A stretch of 64,000 nucleotides of DNA, taken from contig OU452223.1 in assembly GCA_911728455.2 (NCBI GenBank), forward strand, positions 7,710,174 through 7,774,173, written 5' to 3'. Of the stretch, positions 11,166 through 29,000 are shown one piece after another; position 1 is the stretch's first letter, and every line of letters begins with the position of its first letter. The notes below the pieces were generated by a model. It made no database searches. It had not been told where the DNA came from and worked only from the letters and a program-made list of their open reading frames with translations. The stretch comes from Marthasterias glacialis (lineage: Eukaryota > Echinodermata > Asteroidea > Forcipulatida > Asteriidae). Both the position numbers and the translations under genes were made by a program.

Positions 11166-11316
11166 TAAAGCATAAACCGTCTGCTTTACACTAAAACGTA
11201 CGTAACCGCTTCATTTCATAAATTGTTCACTGCTTGGTTTTATAGGCCTATGGTATAATGTAAACTTTTTTGAAAACCAATTTATATCGGAATTCACAAA
11301 TAAACCAAATCAATTA

Positions 11317-11695
11317 ACAGCGGCGAAACTAACTTTCACGGGGCACAAGGGGGTGCACCAATTTTTCTAGGGGGCACTTCTGCCCGATTAAAAATATTCA
11401 CTTTTCCTAAACAAGCCCCTTTTCATGGTTGTTATGCCGTTTACAATTTTTTATAAGATAATCTGACGTGGAGGTCAAAACAATTACAGTGTCTGCGTGT
11501 AAATGGAAAAATAGTTTACAAAAAATCATTGAAATTACTTACATTAAATCTTATAAAATGTAACATTTTACTCTGGTAGTTTTTAATCTCAAAAGTCCAT
11601 ATTTCATAAGGGGGAACCAGGGGGCCCGGACATCAATTGGGGGCACGTGCCTTTCCCCCCCCCGTGCCCCCGCCCCCTTTAATAGTTACGCCATA
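11317..11695. mobile_element. MITE-like element with CAGCGGCG / CGCCATACTG ends
   Basis: The left end CAGCGGCGAAACTAAC and the right end AATAGTTACGCCATACTG are imperfect inverted copies. The interior carries several GGGGGCAC and GCACGTGCC stretches and no reading frame. It has the same general build as the other G-rich elements in this window. Confidence 0.5.
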
Positions 11696-12947
11696 CTGTC
11701 AATTAAATGAATTTATTTGGTTATTGTACAGACCTTTATGCCTAATTACTTCATGCACAAAATAACCAGCATCAATGCACATCCACTTGTTTAGAAGTAG
11801 TTTCCATGTGTATGAATATAAATAGCTTACCTTATTTTGTTTAACAATACATGTACATGTTGTTCGTTTCTGACTACAATGTAGACCAAGTTGCATTTTT
11901 AATGTTGCTTGGACCCGGTATGTTATTGATTGTATTGATCGCAAGTTGCGTCGTGGGACTGTGGAAACTTCTGATCTTATGGATCACTCACGTATTGAGT
12001 TTTGTATCTTCACTCTGTCATGATACCGAACTTACTCAGTTCTTTTGCGCTCAGTCACGGTATCGTAGATGTCCCATTTCTCGTTTTCTGACAATGTGAT
12101 TGGCAAGATATAACTGTTTGTACCTCCGTCTTGATGTAAAAGGCAGTTTTGACTCGATGCTAATCTAAATGAAGGTAAGATGTAACAGATTTTCATCACT
12201 AAACCAGACTGTCCATGGTTTCTACATTTTTTTTTATCTGAATGCAGAGACGTAGTTATAAGGAAGTTTTGAGTCACAGACGGAGGCAATGAAAAACCAA
12301 GATTTTGAATCGTGGGGGGGGGGGGGGGGCGGTAAGTAAAATGAGTATATTCAACCATGATTTGATGATACATTCAGCATAAATTATTGTAGTTTTCATT
12401 ATGGTGTATGTGTTAGGGGTGCGCAAGGTGCTCTGCTTTGACAAAGCGGAAACGGCATAAAAGAAACTACGTGTATACCGATAATTACTAAGTTATACAC
12501 GACACTTTATGGCGGGCAAAAGTTCTCCAGATTTCATATTTTGAGGGAAAACTCTAGAATTATGTTAACACCAAAAAAGTCCTTTATTTTTTTGGAAGCT
12601 CAGTTTTCCATATATTGGTTTCTTCAAAATCTAGCGACTAATGTTTAACTTATCTAGAGTGAAATATCAAAAACATGCTTCAAAATTGGGTGCCAGTTTG
12701 CTACCTGTAAAAATGAAGGCCTATAGATGATTCAATAGTTCACTGGTAGAACCAGAATAAACGAAAACAGTTTGTATGCTAGCTCTGTTACTGAAAGATT
12801 AAAGTTGTCATTTCATTAACTGTCTGTTTCAGCATTAGGCCTACTATTTCTGAATTACATTACACTTACACTAGAAGAAGATAAGAACTATAAGTAACAC
12901 AGTTATTATTGTTGCTGTGATTAGCATAACCCAGCTAAGTGGGTTAT

Positions 12948-13043
12948 CACCACACAATAAAACGTTACTAGAGAAAGTCGGTCAGAATTGGAGAAAACTC
13001 CAATTCTGACCGAATTTCTCTAGTAACGTTTTATTGTGTGGTG
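12948..13043. repeat. Near-perfect 46-bp hairpin
   Basis: The arms 12948-12993 and 12998-13043 are inverted copies matching at 45 of 46 positions, separated by AAAA. The arm begins CACCACACAATAAAACG. Flanking bases are TTAT on the left and GTAAAC on the right. It is probably a young foldback MITE; it lies about 700 bp upstream of the LDLa gene's start codon. Confidence 0.9.
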
Positions 13044-13252
13044 GTAAACTATGGAGATGTCCGTGGTTTCTTAATCCATCCAATAGTCTGTAAAAGTAGA
13101 TTAATTATTTAAGATTATTGATCGCAAGTTCTTAAGTGGAGTATGCTGGTCCCGTTATATTTACATTACGTAAGCCTGTAAGTTCTTCTCGTTCAATGTA
13201 AAGACAAATAAAGTTTTCCAGAGTACGTGAGAATTCGTGTAGCCGGTGTATT

Positions 13253-13384
13253 ATGTCAGCCAGTCAGCCCAAATATGGTGAAAACTACCCTAGTGTTACC
13301 AACCATTTTGATGGCTTCATTTTGGATGAGCTTATAAGTGGATCAGGGGGTGAATCTGGTGATGAAGGATTCTTGGCACGTTAG
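13253..13384 (+). pseudogene. Partial duplicate of the LDLa gene's SG-motif region
   Basis: Bases 13276-13378 match 14404-14506 in the first LDLa-gene exon at 99 of 103 positions with no gaps. The frame is kept: it reads ENYPSV, then HFDGFILDELISGSGGESG, and ends at TAG (13382-13384). With the ATG at 13253 this makes a 43-residue reading frame. It is most simply a recent partial tandem duplication about 1.1 kb upstream of the source. It could also be an alternative upstream exon, or a short peptide frame; no splice acceptor of its own was recognised. Confidence 0.7.
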
Positions 13385-13729
13385 TTTAAGTGTAAAAACT
13401 ATGAGAACTATACATATTACTCTGGTCGAATCGTTGAAAATAACCAACCGTTTCTTAGCAGAGCTAAACACATTTTATCTAATGGTGTACTCTTATGAAG
13501 TTAATGCAAACTTGAAGTGTCATCAAATGTGGACAACCTGAAAATTTTATTATTTTTTTAAGAATTTCTTTTTTTATGAACATTTTTATTCATGAGCCAT
13601 TGACATTTTTTTTTCATGAGTCAAAACATCGTTCATTATTATGTTTTATATTGAATTACAAAAGTGTAATTTTTCGATATTATTAATTTATTTTTGATAT
13701 TTGTACAGGAACGGGCTAAATATTGCAGC

Positions 13730-18909
<5,180 letters not shown>

Positions 18910-19379
18910 CCATTTTGACATTACATGAATTATTAATTAGGTCGGTGTTTGCATCTGAACAATATTACAATTAGGACAAGTAAAACTTAATACCAATTAG
19001 AGTATTCTCATCAACGGTTCTTTTCAGAAAAACCACAATTTCTAAAAGAGTTTATGTATACCTCCGCAAACATCACCAGATTTTATTTCCCCATGCGGCA
19101 AAGTTTCAAATCCTACTTAATACCAATTGATTTTTTGCATTGTTTTGGAAAACTTTTTGTTTTATGCCTTTTAATAGTATGTGCGATATGCAACAACCAT
19201 CACGTTAACGACATCAGTGAGGAAAGGTGATATGAAGCTCATACCAGTAGAAACTTTAGCTGATGTTGATGATCTCTCCAGAGAACACTAGAAACACATC
19301 AAGATCAATTCATCAAAACTAAGTTTTGTGAACACAAAACAATGTTGGAAATACAAAAATACTGTTAAGCAGTGGTGTA

Positions 19380-19525
19380 AGCGGGGTCAAAGAAAACAAA
19401 TTGGGGGCTTTTTTATGTATCGAACCATTCAATTGTACATATACTTTCGATCTCGTTTGGTGGGGAGGGTTCTGAGGGGGATACCCCGCCCCCTATCTCC
19501 CTCCCCCGTTGGTTATACGCCACTG
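19380..19525. mobile_element. Small MITE with CAGTGG ends
   Basis: The left end CAGTGGTGTAAGCGGGG and the right end CCCCGTTGGTTATACGCCACTG are inverted copies with a few differences. The interior of about 110 bp has GGGGG and CCCCGCCCCC stretches. No reading frame and no clear target duplication. Confidence 0.6.
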
Positions 19526-20130
19526 CTGCTTAGCATACATCGTTTACCATCGAAAATGCCATGTAATTTACATTGTTGTGACTGGTGACCAGGCTTTTTT
19601 TCAGTAGAAAATGAATTTGCTATAAATTAATGTTTTCTATTCATGCCATTGAGTCCCATTGTGTTTAATACATCGGGACATACAAGGAAATGAAAACTTT
19701 CCTTAATTCATCGTTCATGCAAAGATTTCAGCTGTTTACAAAACACACAAATCTTGATCTATTGTCCGCTGTTCTGCTAATTCGACTAATAAGAGCGCAC
19801 GCAACATGGTGAATCGTGGCGCATTGTGGACCATAATCAAATTTCCTCCATCCTTAAACATAAATTCAACGATGTAAATCCATGATTGTTTTATAATAAT
19901 ACTATTTAGTTGACATGTATAGTATATTTAGCAAAATAGGATTTCGTTTCTGTGTTTTAATTTACGGGACACATAGTTAGCAATTTGGGAAGGAAAAACT
20001 TGGAAGAAAAATTTAACGAGCATGACAAATCTGGGAAATTGTTCTGACTGACGCGTCATTTTGAGAAATAGTATGTTGAATGGATCACTGGCCTATGAAC
20101 TGCCTCCAGTGATCAATTTGGCTTACCACT

Positions 20131-20280
20131 ATTGACCCTGTACTAATGACGTAACACTTTGTTTACAATGTGTTCTCCTCTGAGAGCTTCGAATTCGTAG
20201 CCCCCATCATTCCCTGATCCCTATCATAAAAACCTCAAGTGTAAACAAAGCGTGACGTCATCAGTGCTTTGGTCTATTAC
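20131..20280. mobile_element. MITE-like inverted repeat with TGACGT(A/C)AC arms
   Basis: The left arm contains AATGACGTAACACTTTGTTTAC (20145-20166, split here by position) and the right arm (about 20240-20265) is its inverted copy with about three mismatches. A weaker match extends outward (ATTGACC facing GGTCTAT). It has no coding capacity. Confidence 0.55.
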
Positions 20281-20366
20281 AAGTTTAATCTTGGTATTTT
20301 GTTAATGCCGATTACAATGTCAGTTAGATAAGCAGGGATTGTTCAAGTGCAATTTTCTTAAAATGA

Positions 20367-20576
20367 CAGTCAGATTGAAATGTATCAGTATGATTTGACA
20401 CAACCCATACAACCTCTGTTTCAATATCTTACTAGGCAGTCAGATTGAAATGTATCAGTATGATTTGACACAACCCATACAACCTCTGTTTCAATATCTT
20501 ACTAGGCAGTCAGATTGAAATGTATCAGTATGATTTGACACAACCCATACAACCTCTGTTTCAATATCTTACTAGG
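20367..20576 (+). repeat. Three identical 70-bp tandem copies
   Basis: A 70-bp unit starting CAGTCAGATTGAAATG and ending CTTACTAGG is present three times head to tail with no differences that I can find. The lack of divergence points to a very recent expansion, or to an assembly artefact. Confidence 0.95.
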
Positions 20577-21838
20577 CTGTACAGGGCGAGGTGAGCTGAT
20601 GTTTTACAACTAGTTAAATATGCCTCAGCTATAGAGATTAGCACTGAATTAAAATGATACTCGATAATTTACCGTCTCAATTTGTACTATTGGTTAGAGT
20701 CCACACAGCCTGGTCGTTGAAATCGGCACAGTGCCGCAGCCATTGGGGGTATGGGGGTGTGACCCCCCTCCCAATATTTAGCTTCAATTGGCATTTGAAG
20801 TCTCAGTTGACATACAAGGGAAGATCAGGCTCCTCAAGAAAGAAATCTATTGGAAAATCGCGCTGCGGTTTCTAGATTTCCGGTCCAATACGTTCAAAAT
20901 GCTTTGGGTTAACTTAGAAAATAATAGGAGCTTCCTGTGCCTGTTTCTATCACTAGTAATATCCAAAGGGATTAAGATATTATTTATTTGGACCATTCGA
21001 TATTGACGGTGTCGAGACTGGAGAGACTTCGGCTACTGGCCTTCGATAAAGACCTCGCAAGTAGGCGCGCCCCGCTTTGGCTTATTTCCGCCGTCTGAAA
21101 AAAGAAATAATTGAACGGCACTAAATCAAATTTCAAATTTTAAAATGGGTACAAAATAAGTTGTTAAACACTTTTGAAATGTCCTAGATTGTATCAGAGA
21201 GCATATCATGTTTTAACATTTTCACGGGGCCCTTAAGCGGGCCCCGACCCCACGTCGTGATCAACTTATCTTAAAACAACAGCAGGATTACTTAAAATAT
21301 TTTCTGAAATTACGTGAAACGCACAATGGCCGGGAAGAAAAGATTATTGGCAGTGAAATACAGTGGTTTTCGGTCTTCTTGATTTCGTTCCTTGACGTTG
21401 GCGTTTACCGTCGATACTGGAAAATTCATTATGCTTCTCAAGTTCAGTTTTCCACATCCCCACACCCCAACGGAAATGCCTTCGCCACGCCCCTGAATTG
21501 GCATACCCTCAAGCTCAGATTCATTATACCCAACACTAGAATTTCGAAATTGAATGAAACAAGGCTCCGACCTCTGAGTACTAGTCCGTGCACCACCTAC
21601 CCCCCCCCCCCGCCCCAACCCACACCATGTTTTTTGTTCCATGCGTCTTGCAGTTTGGACGCAATATTTATCCTAGGCCTACAACATGCACCCATCCCAC
21701 GAACTGTAAATATTCCCGTTTTCTTAAACCGCGTTATACGACTGGAAGTACAACTAGCTGTCTATGATCTTGTAACTTATCTCAGCCAAATGTTTGGCTC
21801 AGATGTCACGTAACCTCATTCTCTTTTAAATATTGTAG

Positions 21839-24800
21839 TGGATATTGATGTTCTACTTTTAGAAGACCTTTCTAGTCTTGTTTGAGTCAGCATTACCGCC
21901 CAGAAATCTCCAAACGATGGCGAAATGTCCCTTTAAGTTTATCTGCACAAAGACACCTCTGCTTTACATTACAGGGAATTTGTGAAAAAGATGAAGAACT
22001 CAGCCAAATGGAGTCGGACACACTTCTTACAATACAAATCATGTCGTAAGCGACTTTATTTTATAAGCATTTATGCTTTCAAATCAGTACAGAAATCCCG
22101 ATGCGTAGTACACACCCTAATGTCTCGTTATTTAGAAACTACTTGTAGAAAATACTACTCTATCTTATACTCCAATGCCACATAAGACGAAATCATTCAT
22201 ACACAATCTACATATTTACATCTTTAGGTTCAATTATCAAAACAAATTAAGCAGTTGACAAAACTTAAATCTTTGAATAAAGACATTGTCATTTTCAAAA
22301 AGACACAATTGTACCACTTTCGATAAAAAAAATCAACGAAGAAAAGGTGAAGTCCTGCGCAGGTAAGTGTAGATAAAGGTAGTGATATGTTGGATTAATG
22401 AACACGTATTGTATTAATGAGCTAGATTAAGCAGGTATATGTAATATCTTCTTGTACACCCACTCAACAACTCGTTTTTAAAGAAGTTATTGAATAATGG
22501 ATTACACCCTAAAAAGAAAGCTAAAATGTTATGCACAGAAGCTACCTGCAGCCCCAACCCCTATATTCAATAACATTTCTTATCATTTCTCTTTACGTTT
22601 TTCTGTTTGTTTCATGTCTCGTTTGTTATACACGTTTTTTAATAACCAACTAATGCATTCACCATAACGTTCTTGACATCTACATTTTGGTTGTACCCAT
22701 CAGTATACGGTAGTAAGTGTCCAATTAAAATGGTGCTGAACACAAGTTGTCTTGTAAGCTGTTCTGGCCGCACCAAATTGCAATGTGCTGAATGTTGGAA
22801 GGAGTGCAGTTGTACACCCAAGTTTACCAAAATGTGAACAGTCTTGACTTTGACTGCAACAATCTTATTTCAAGAAAACATTTTACAGTATGATTAATAA
22901 ATGACATGTTTGTTATACATACAGTTTGCCAGACATTGTAAAATGGTTTGAGATAATCTAGCCGAGATATACATGTATTATGCAGATGTGCATTTAATGA
23001 ATACCTAATATGAAGAGTTTCAGATGACAATTAATAATTTTGTAGTAGGTGGAAGAGACTTCATTTTCAGCCATTTCAAATACACCTTTAACCAGTATAT
23101 ATGAATCATTCCCAGATCTAACCAAAGACGTTCATTGGGTTACTGAAAATGGAAAACCGGCAAGTGTCTCCATTGTACCTAACACTGCACAAGAGAGGTT
23201 TCAGTACCAAGTAATGATGTTGTAATTTTGATCCTATCCAAGCAAACTACAGTTGTTGTCCTTGGTTTATCTGCTGTCAGAATGCTGTAATGGCCAAAAC
23301 AGTCAATACTCAACTCTTTGAAGTAACTCTTTCCTGTGGTCTTGTGGTTGTAATATCATGATTAATAATTAAAAGGCACAAAGTTCAGAGCCTCTTGCCA
23401 ACCCCAACCCCCTCCACCAAGAAAAAAAATTATCAAAAAATCATCAATGAGCGCAAAATATCAGACTTGAACACATCCATTCAAGACTGTTATTCAATTC
23501 AAATTCTGAAATAAGGTTAAATAAAGAATGGCCAAATTATAAAAGAACTGGAATCAAATTATTTAATTCATTTAAACGACAGTATGGTAACAGTACAGTA
23601 ATATTTGCTGATGGTCACATGTAGATTTATGTCTACTTACATGAAGATCAAACATTACATGTTGCTTATAGTCTCTGACCCTGTGCATTGTAACAATCAT
23701 GCATTCCTAGTGTCATTCATAAGGTTTAGAATTATTACAAAACATCAGATTATGTATGGGTATAGACTGTGCAAGTCATGCGCATATTCCATCTTCCAGG
23801 AACCTTGTTATGAGTTCTTGTGTGTAGAAAACAAAAGCCCCCTCTGCAAATACACGTGTTACTTATAAAGTCAATTACCAAGCACTTTTAAATCATTGGG
23901 TCTATTCACCCATGTCATATATAATGAAGAATCCTTATGGACAATGTATCATTAAATACAGACATCTTGGTGACTTTTTTGGCTGTATTATTGCAAGAAA
24001 AACAAAAATAAGTATTTACAGAGAAGAGAGACTAACTAAAAAAAATTAACATACACCAAAATATTGAATGCAATATGCTTATATATATATCAAAACTTTA
24101 AATCATATACAAATGCATAAAAATGTATTCAGGAAGATCTTGAAGACGAATTGAAGGATCTATAAATTCATTTAGACACCAATGCATAACTTGATGAACA
24201 ATTGTCTTGAATTTATATCTCACTATAGCTACAAAAGCAGAGAAATCCATGTCCAATACACATTTTGACAATCACCTCTGCTGGACTAGAACTTGTATAC
24301 CAACCTGATGAAGGATTCAATGCCTGCCAGTTGGTAAGCTAGCCTTAAAGTCAGTAAAGCCACAACACATTTACATCCAGGTTAATCCAAGTTCTCATTG
24401 CTTAGGACAACTGAAGTTGATGTAAAGTCTGTGTGGAACATTCATATTAATTTTGTCATAACAATTCTGAGACATAAAGAACACACAGGGGTGAAAGGGG
24501 TATTGCGCAATCATTTGCAATCTCGATTTGGGTACACTCTATTTTTAAGAGGTGATTAATATCATTGTTCAAAAAAAGAACACCTACGTAAGTTGGAATG
24601 CTCTCTCTACCAGCACTGTAAACATTAGAGTATAGGTTTAAGGAGAAATTTCAAATTGTTAAGCATGGTTAGTTTTATATAAAATGCATATTATATTAGC
24701 GGACATTTTTCATTGATTTATGGCAGGGATTAACGTGCAGGAATGTTTCCTGTTGGGAAATTCATTACAAAAAGTCTCCCTAAAATGGGTACAAATATTG

Positions 24801-25877
24801 ACATTATTTGAAAAATGTTATCGTTCATCCTCTGATTTTCATCACTGAACGTAATGTAATAATGTTTAAAGATAGATCTTGTGTTCCTGCAAGTTTTAAA
24901 ACAATTCATCCGCTCAATCTCTAGAAATTTGACAGGGTTTCGTTCCTGTTTGCTTGAGAAAATGGTTTGTACCCAGTGGTTATTTGTGCATGTCAATGTT
25001 CAGCATAAGGTTGTATACTACAGGCCATCAGGGGCGGGATGTTCATTCCAAGTACATGCAGTGCAATACCCTGGGTACATGTACTGTACAAAGTTTTGAA
25101 CACATAAGTATTGGTTTGTACACAAACAATGATGGAGCTTTCAACTGTCCACTTTAAAGAAGGCGAATGAGATTATTTTCAACGTTGTTTGTGTTACCCC
25201 CTCTACACCCCCCACCCTGAACATACAATTGGACAGACAAAGTGAGTATAACTGGGCAGAAAGTGGGCTCTTTACATTTGGGGGTGTGAATATGGATCCA
25301 TCAGAGTTTACACACATCTCATCAAGGAATATTCCATGCATTATCAGCTTGTAAAGTTCAACTTAGAAAACCTGCCTGCATACAGCTTGCATCAGTAATA
25401 TTGTTCTGCACACTTGGGTAGAACCACGATCTTGAGAAAGTACATACATGTAATGAAACCTGAAGTTTCACCATATTAGGGGTGTGATGGTACTATTTTT
25501 CACTTTCATACCTTTTTGTAACATTGTTTTGGGGATGTTGGTTATAACATTAGTGGTTGTCTCCCCCCCCCCCACCCTACTTCCCTGCGCTTAGTTTTGA
25601 GTGATAAAGAGAGAATATGGAATATAGCATAATGTCCTCATTAGACTCCGTCTTTTTGAATGCTCTTGTTATTACATAATTATAAAAGCGACTTCCATGC
25701 TGGCAGTTCACATCCTTTATACACAGACTATAAAGAAAAAAAACCCGGCTGTTTACACTCTTCTAGAATCATTTCATTCTGAATCTGCTGTGAACTCACC
25801 AAACTCTGATAAACCAGTCCTGCTGTGATTGTGATCAAACTATTGCTGCTACTACTTCTTGAGATGATGTTGGGTGT
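21839..25877 (-). other. SETD2 3' UTR and downstream DNA, no other gene seen
   Basis: No exon is supported on either strand. The SETD2 stop codon is at 25878-25880, so at least the upper part is its 3' UTR. The only exact AATAAA that I found on the minus strand in this stretch is near 22053-22058, which would imply a 3.8-kb 3' UTR. Variant signals closer to the stop are possible, so the transcript end is unresolved. Confidence 0.4.
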
Positions 25878-26024
25878 TCAATCATCTTTATGATACACAG
25901 GCCCAACGTGTGTCATGTATTTCCTGATATACTCTTTAGCTTTGTGTTTGACATTCGAGTTGACCTCTAAATCTTCAAAGTTCTTGCAGTGTTTCAGCTC
26001 CTTATCCATGATACCGTGAGTCAA
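25878..26024 (-). CDS. SETD2: SETD2 exon 20: C-terminal half of SRI domain and stop
   Basis: The acceptor is TTTATGCAG before 26024. Forty-eight residues from [15 protein letters not shown] to GPVYHKDD, then TGA at 25878-25880. Human SETD2 has LTHGVMNKELKYCKN here and continues a few residues longer. Confidence 0.97.
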   Translation of the reverse strand: MTHGIMDKELKHCKNFEDLEVNSNVKHKAKEYIRKYMTHVGPVYHKDD

Positions 26025-29000
26025 CTGCATAAAGACAATGGTTGAGCTATTATTAGATGACATTAACCACAATAATTGTCTCATAAGGATTGTCTTTTTA
26101 TTACACCTTTTCCTATGAGAATGAATAAATTCGGTAATAGGGACAAGCTTGAACAAGAACTATTGTGTAACCTGAACTGACAACTGAACATTGCTAATAC
26201 TGTTAAAGGTAGGGGGCATACTTTGGTAATGATCTCAAATAGAAATTGTGTAATTTTTATCCAAAAGCCTACTTGTTATAAAGATGGTAATGGTAGTGAG
26301 CATCCTGTGAAATTATTTCATCTGAAGTATCAAAGTATGTCGAAAAATTTGAATATCCAAAGATTGCTTGAGGTGACGTTTGGAAATTTCCATAGTGTCT
26401 ATTTGAATGCTGCCCTCAATATGGCTACAGATGCAGTCACCTCCCTGAACGTTGATAGATTTGACGCTCTTGATGAAAGCACAGTTTTTTTGCTGTTTTT
26501 CTCAATAACTAGGCACTGTATTCAACTGAAACTTTCACAGGTAACTTTTATTGTATCTTTCTTGATAATTTTGATAATAAAACAGGCACCCAAAAGAGAA
26601 CTTTAAAAAAAGAGGGAACAAAATTTTAAATAAAAAATCATCGTCATTACTGGCACCGTCTTTTCAATTGCTTCCTGCCAAGACCTGCTTTGAACCTCTA
26701 GTATGAATCAATACAACCTGGCTGCAATACTATCAACATTTTCTAATTATTGTAATTTGAGTTGATAGAACAATGTCATCTTTGATTCCCATATACACCA
26801 AACTCAAATCTATGGTATCAATACATTTTTTCTTTTAGTTGTGTAGAAATACCCCACCACCAATTCCCTACCACTTGCTCAGCATTTTGAGTCTCAATAA
26901 ACAGCAAATGAAACACCAAATGAACAGGAAAAAGGGCTCATCCAAACTAAACTTAAATTCAGTCAGTAAATATGGGTTTGTTGACAAACTCATGATGTTT
27001 CTCTGAAGTATTTTAAAATAAGTCAAACTATGTTTGTCCGTTTTTTTGCACCTTAAATAAACACATAGAAAAATGTCAGATGACAAACTAGCTTCCAGTC
27101 CCATACATGTACAAAACATACCACAACAGAAATGCTTCACTATACTCATGCACTTGTGTTACATATTTTGTTGTGGGCGCAAGTATTTAATCATAAAAAG
27201 AGAGCTCACTTATATTACCTTTCGTGCCAAGTGTTTAAAGTCCTCCGTATTTGTGATTCTTCCAAGCTTACAGTCTGGTTTACGATATGTATTCAAGCAG
27301 CTGATGACATAATGAGACATCTGAACAGAAAATATAAACAGATATATGAACATGAGAGGTCAGGTAGGAAACTAAACAAAGTTCATAAGATGCTCATTTA
27401 GTTGACCTCAGCTGTCCAGAGAGATTCTATTGTAGACCCTCTAGAGAAGATCTCCTGACAGGTGGAAAACACATTTCAAGTCATTTCATCATTACAAATT
27501 AACATGGGGCGAGTTGAGTGTTCAAGCCCAAGGCAATCAATGATAATAAATAATCAGTCATGAGATTGACTAATAATTGTGGCAAACTTGATTAACGTTG
27601 ATCAAGGTAGAGTGGAGGCTGTGAAGAAACATTGGATTCCCCTCCAACTCCACTCCCCATGCCCCGCCCAAATCTAAGGAGTTATTTTGTGCACAATGTA
27701 ATAGACACCAACAATTAATTTGTTTTGCATATTACAAGTTAAGAAAACTGACTAACCTTTGACCTAAACTGCAGTTTACATCTCTTGGCAAGTTCACTTG
27801 ATGTATCAGCAGCAGCTGTAGTTGTACGTTTTTTGGCTTTCTCGTCGTATGTTGGCGTTCCTAGATCCATATCAGCTTCATTACCACCAAGAACAGGCGC
27901 ATTGCCATCCCAACTAGGCATATCCCACTGGGTTTGCCTGAAGAGCACATTATTCACATTAATAACAGTTTGTACATGTAACTTATGCAAACTTCACTTA
28001 TTCATCAAAATCAAAACAAAGACATAGAGATTCCAAGTTTTTTTTTTACATTTCTGATAGAATACTCCAAAATTCTATCAAATCAATTTGACTTTTCTAC
28101 ACATCATTTGTCATACACACCTTGTGACAGCATGATAGTAGTAGACTTTGCCTTCTTGATCCCTGGCTGTTCTCCAATTAGGGGGAAGTTGTTGTGTTTT
28201 AGGCTTGGAGGGGGGTGAAGGAATACCCTGAGAAGCAGATATACCTTGGTTAAGGTGTTGCTGAATTTGTTGTGCCTTCAGACAAAAAGATAATGAGAGG
28301 GGGGGGGAACCCTCAAAATCAAAACAGGGGTAAAGGTAACACAAAGTTTCATTTAAAACAAATATAACATTTGTTTAACAGGATGAATGGTTTACACAGT
28401 CCAAATTCATGAACAATAAACTGCATTAATTATTGAGTATGGTTCTGTATTGTAGATCTTTACCAACAATTCTTTTCAACAATTTTTCTTTAAAGACCTT
28501 GTTTTCAAAAAGTGGCCATGTGTATTGCAGGGCTTTCCCTGGCAGTCAATAAACTACACTGTTGATACAGTAAGTTTTACATTTTACATCAGAATTTCTA
28601 GTTGAGATGTGAGACCAGGTGCATGTAGAGGCTGATACTCTGGAGCGTGACATCACATGGTGACACCACTGCTACAGCAGGTAACAAATCATTGTGTGCT
28701 CAGCAGAAGGACATAGCCTAAGTGTGCCCGGAAAAGTCTGCCGACGTGCACGTCGACGTTCAAACACTGTAAATCCTCCATGTTGATTGGTAAATATGGG
28801 CAGCTTACGCGCTATTGTTGCATCACGTGCGCGAGTGGCGGCCGTAGCTGCGGTGTTGTAAACCACCATGAACGAGCTGCTGGGATTAGTGCATAGATGG
28901 TCAGGTCCGACAACATGTGTCCAGGCTCAGATGATTGCATTCAGCCAGTCGTACCGTATCACCCGTTTTTTTGCAATGTTTTCCTGTCCGGTCGGACAGA

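Larger units (their letters stand above)
8224..13252. other. Intergenic stretch between NGFR and the LDLa gene
   Basis: I find no supportable exon here. The stretch holds a Deu/V-type SINE, G-rich MITE-like repeats, a poly(C) run near 9650, a GT/G-rich tandem repeat and two hairpin-forming inverted repeats, each listed separately. The 3' UTR of NGFR must begin at 8224; I could not place its polyadenylation site. Confidence 0.6.
18910..21838. other. Intergenic stretch after the LDLa gene
   Basis: I see no supportable exon. The stretch holds a small MITE (19380-19525), an inverted repeat near 20131-20280, a three-copy 70-bp tandem repeat and G-rich repeat remnants near 20720-20790 and 21225-21255. 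The open frames around 21310-21813 on both strands overlap a C-rich repeat and have no recognisable protein features. Confidence 0.55.

Noticed and set aside
21310-21813. Overlapping frames of 110 and 144 residues
   Set aside because: The frames sit on a C/G-rich repeat with a poly(C) run and show no domain or splice evidence.
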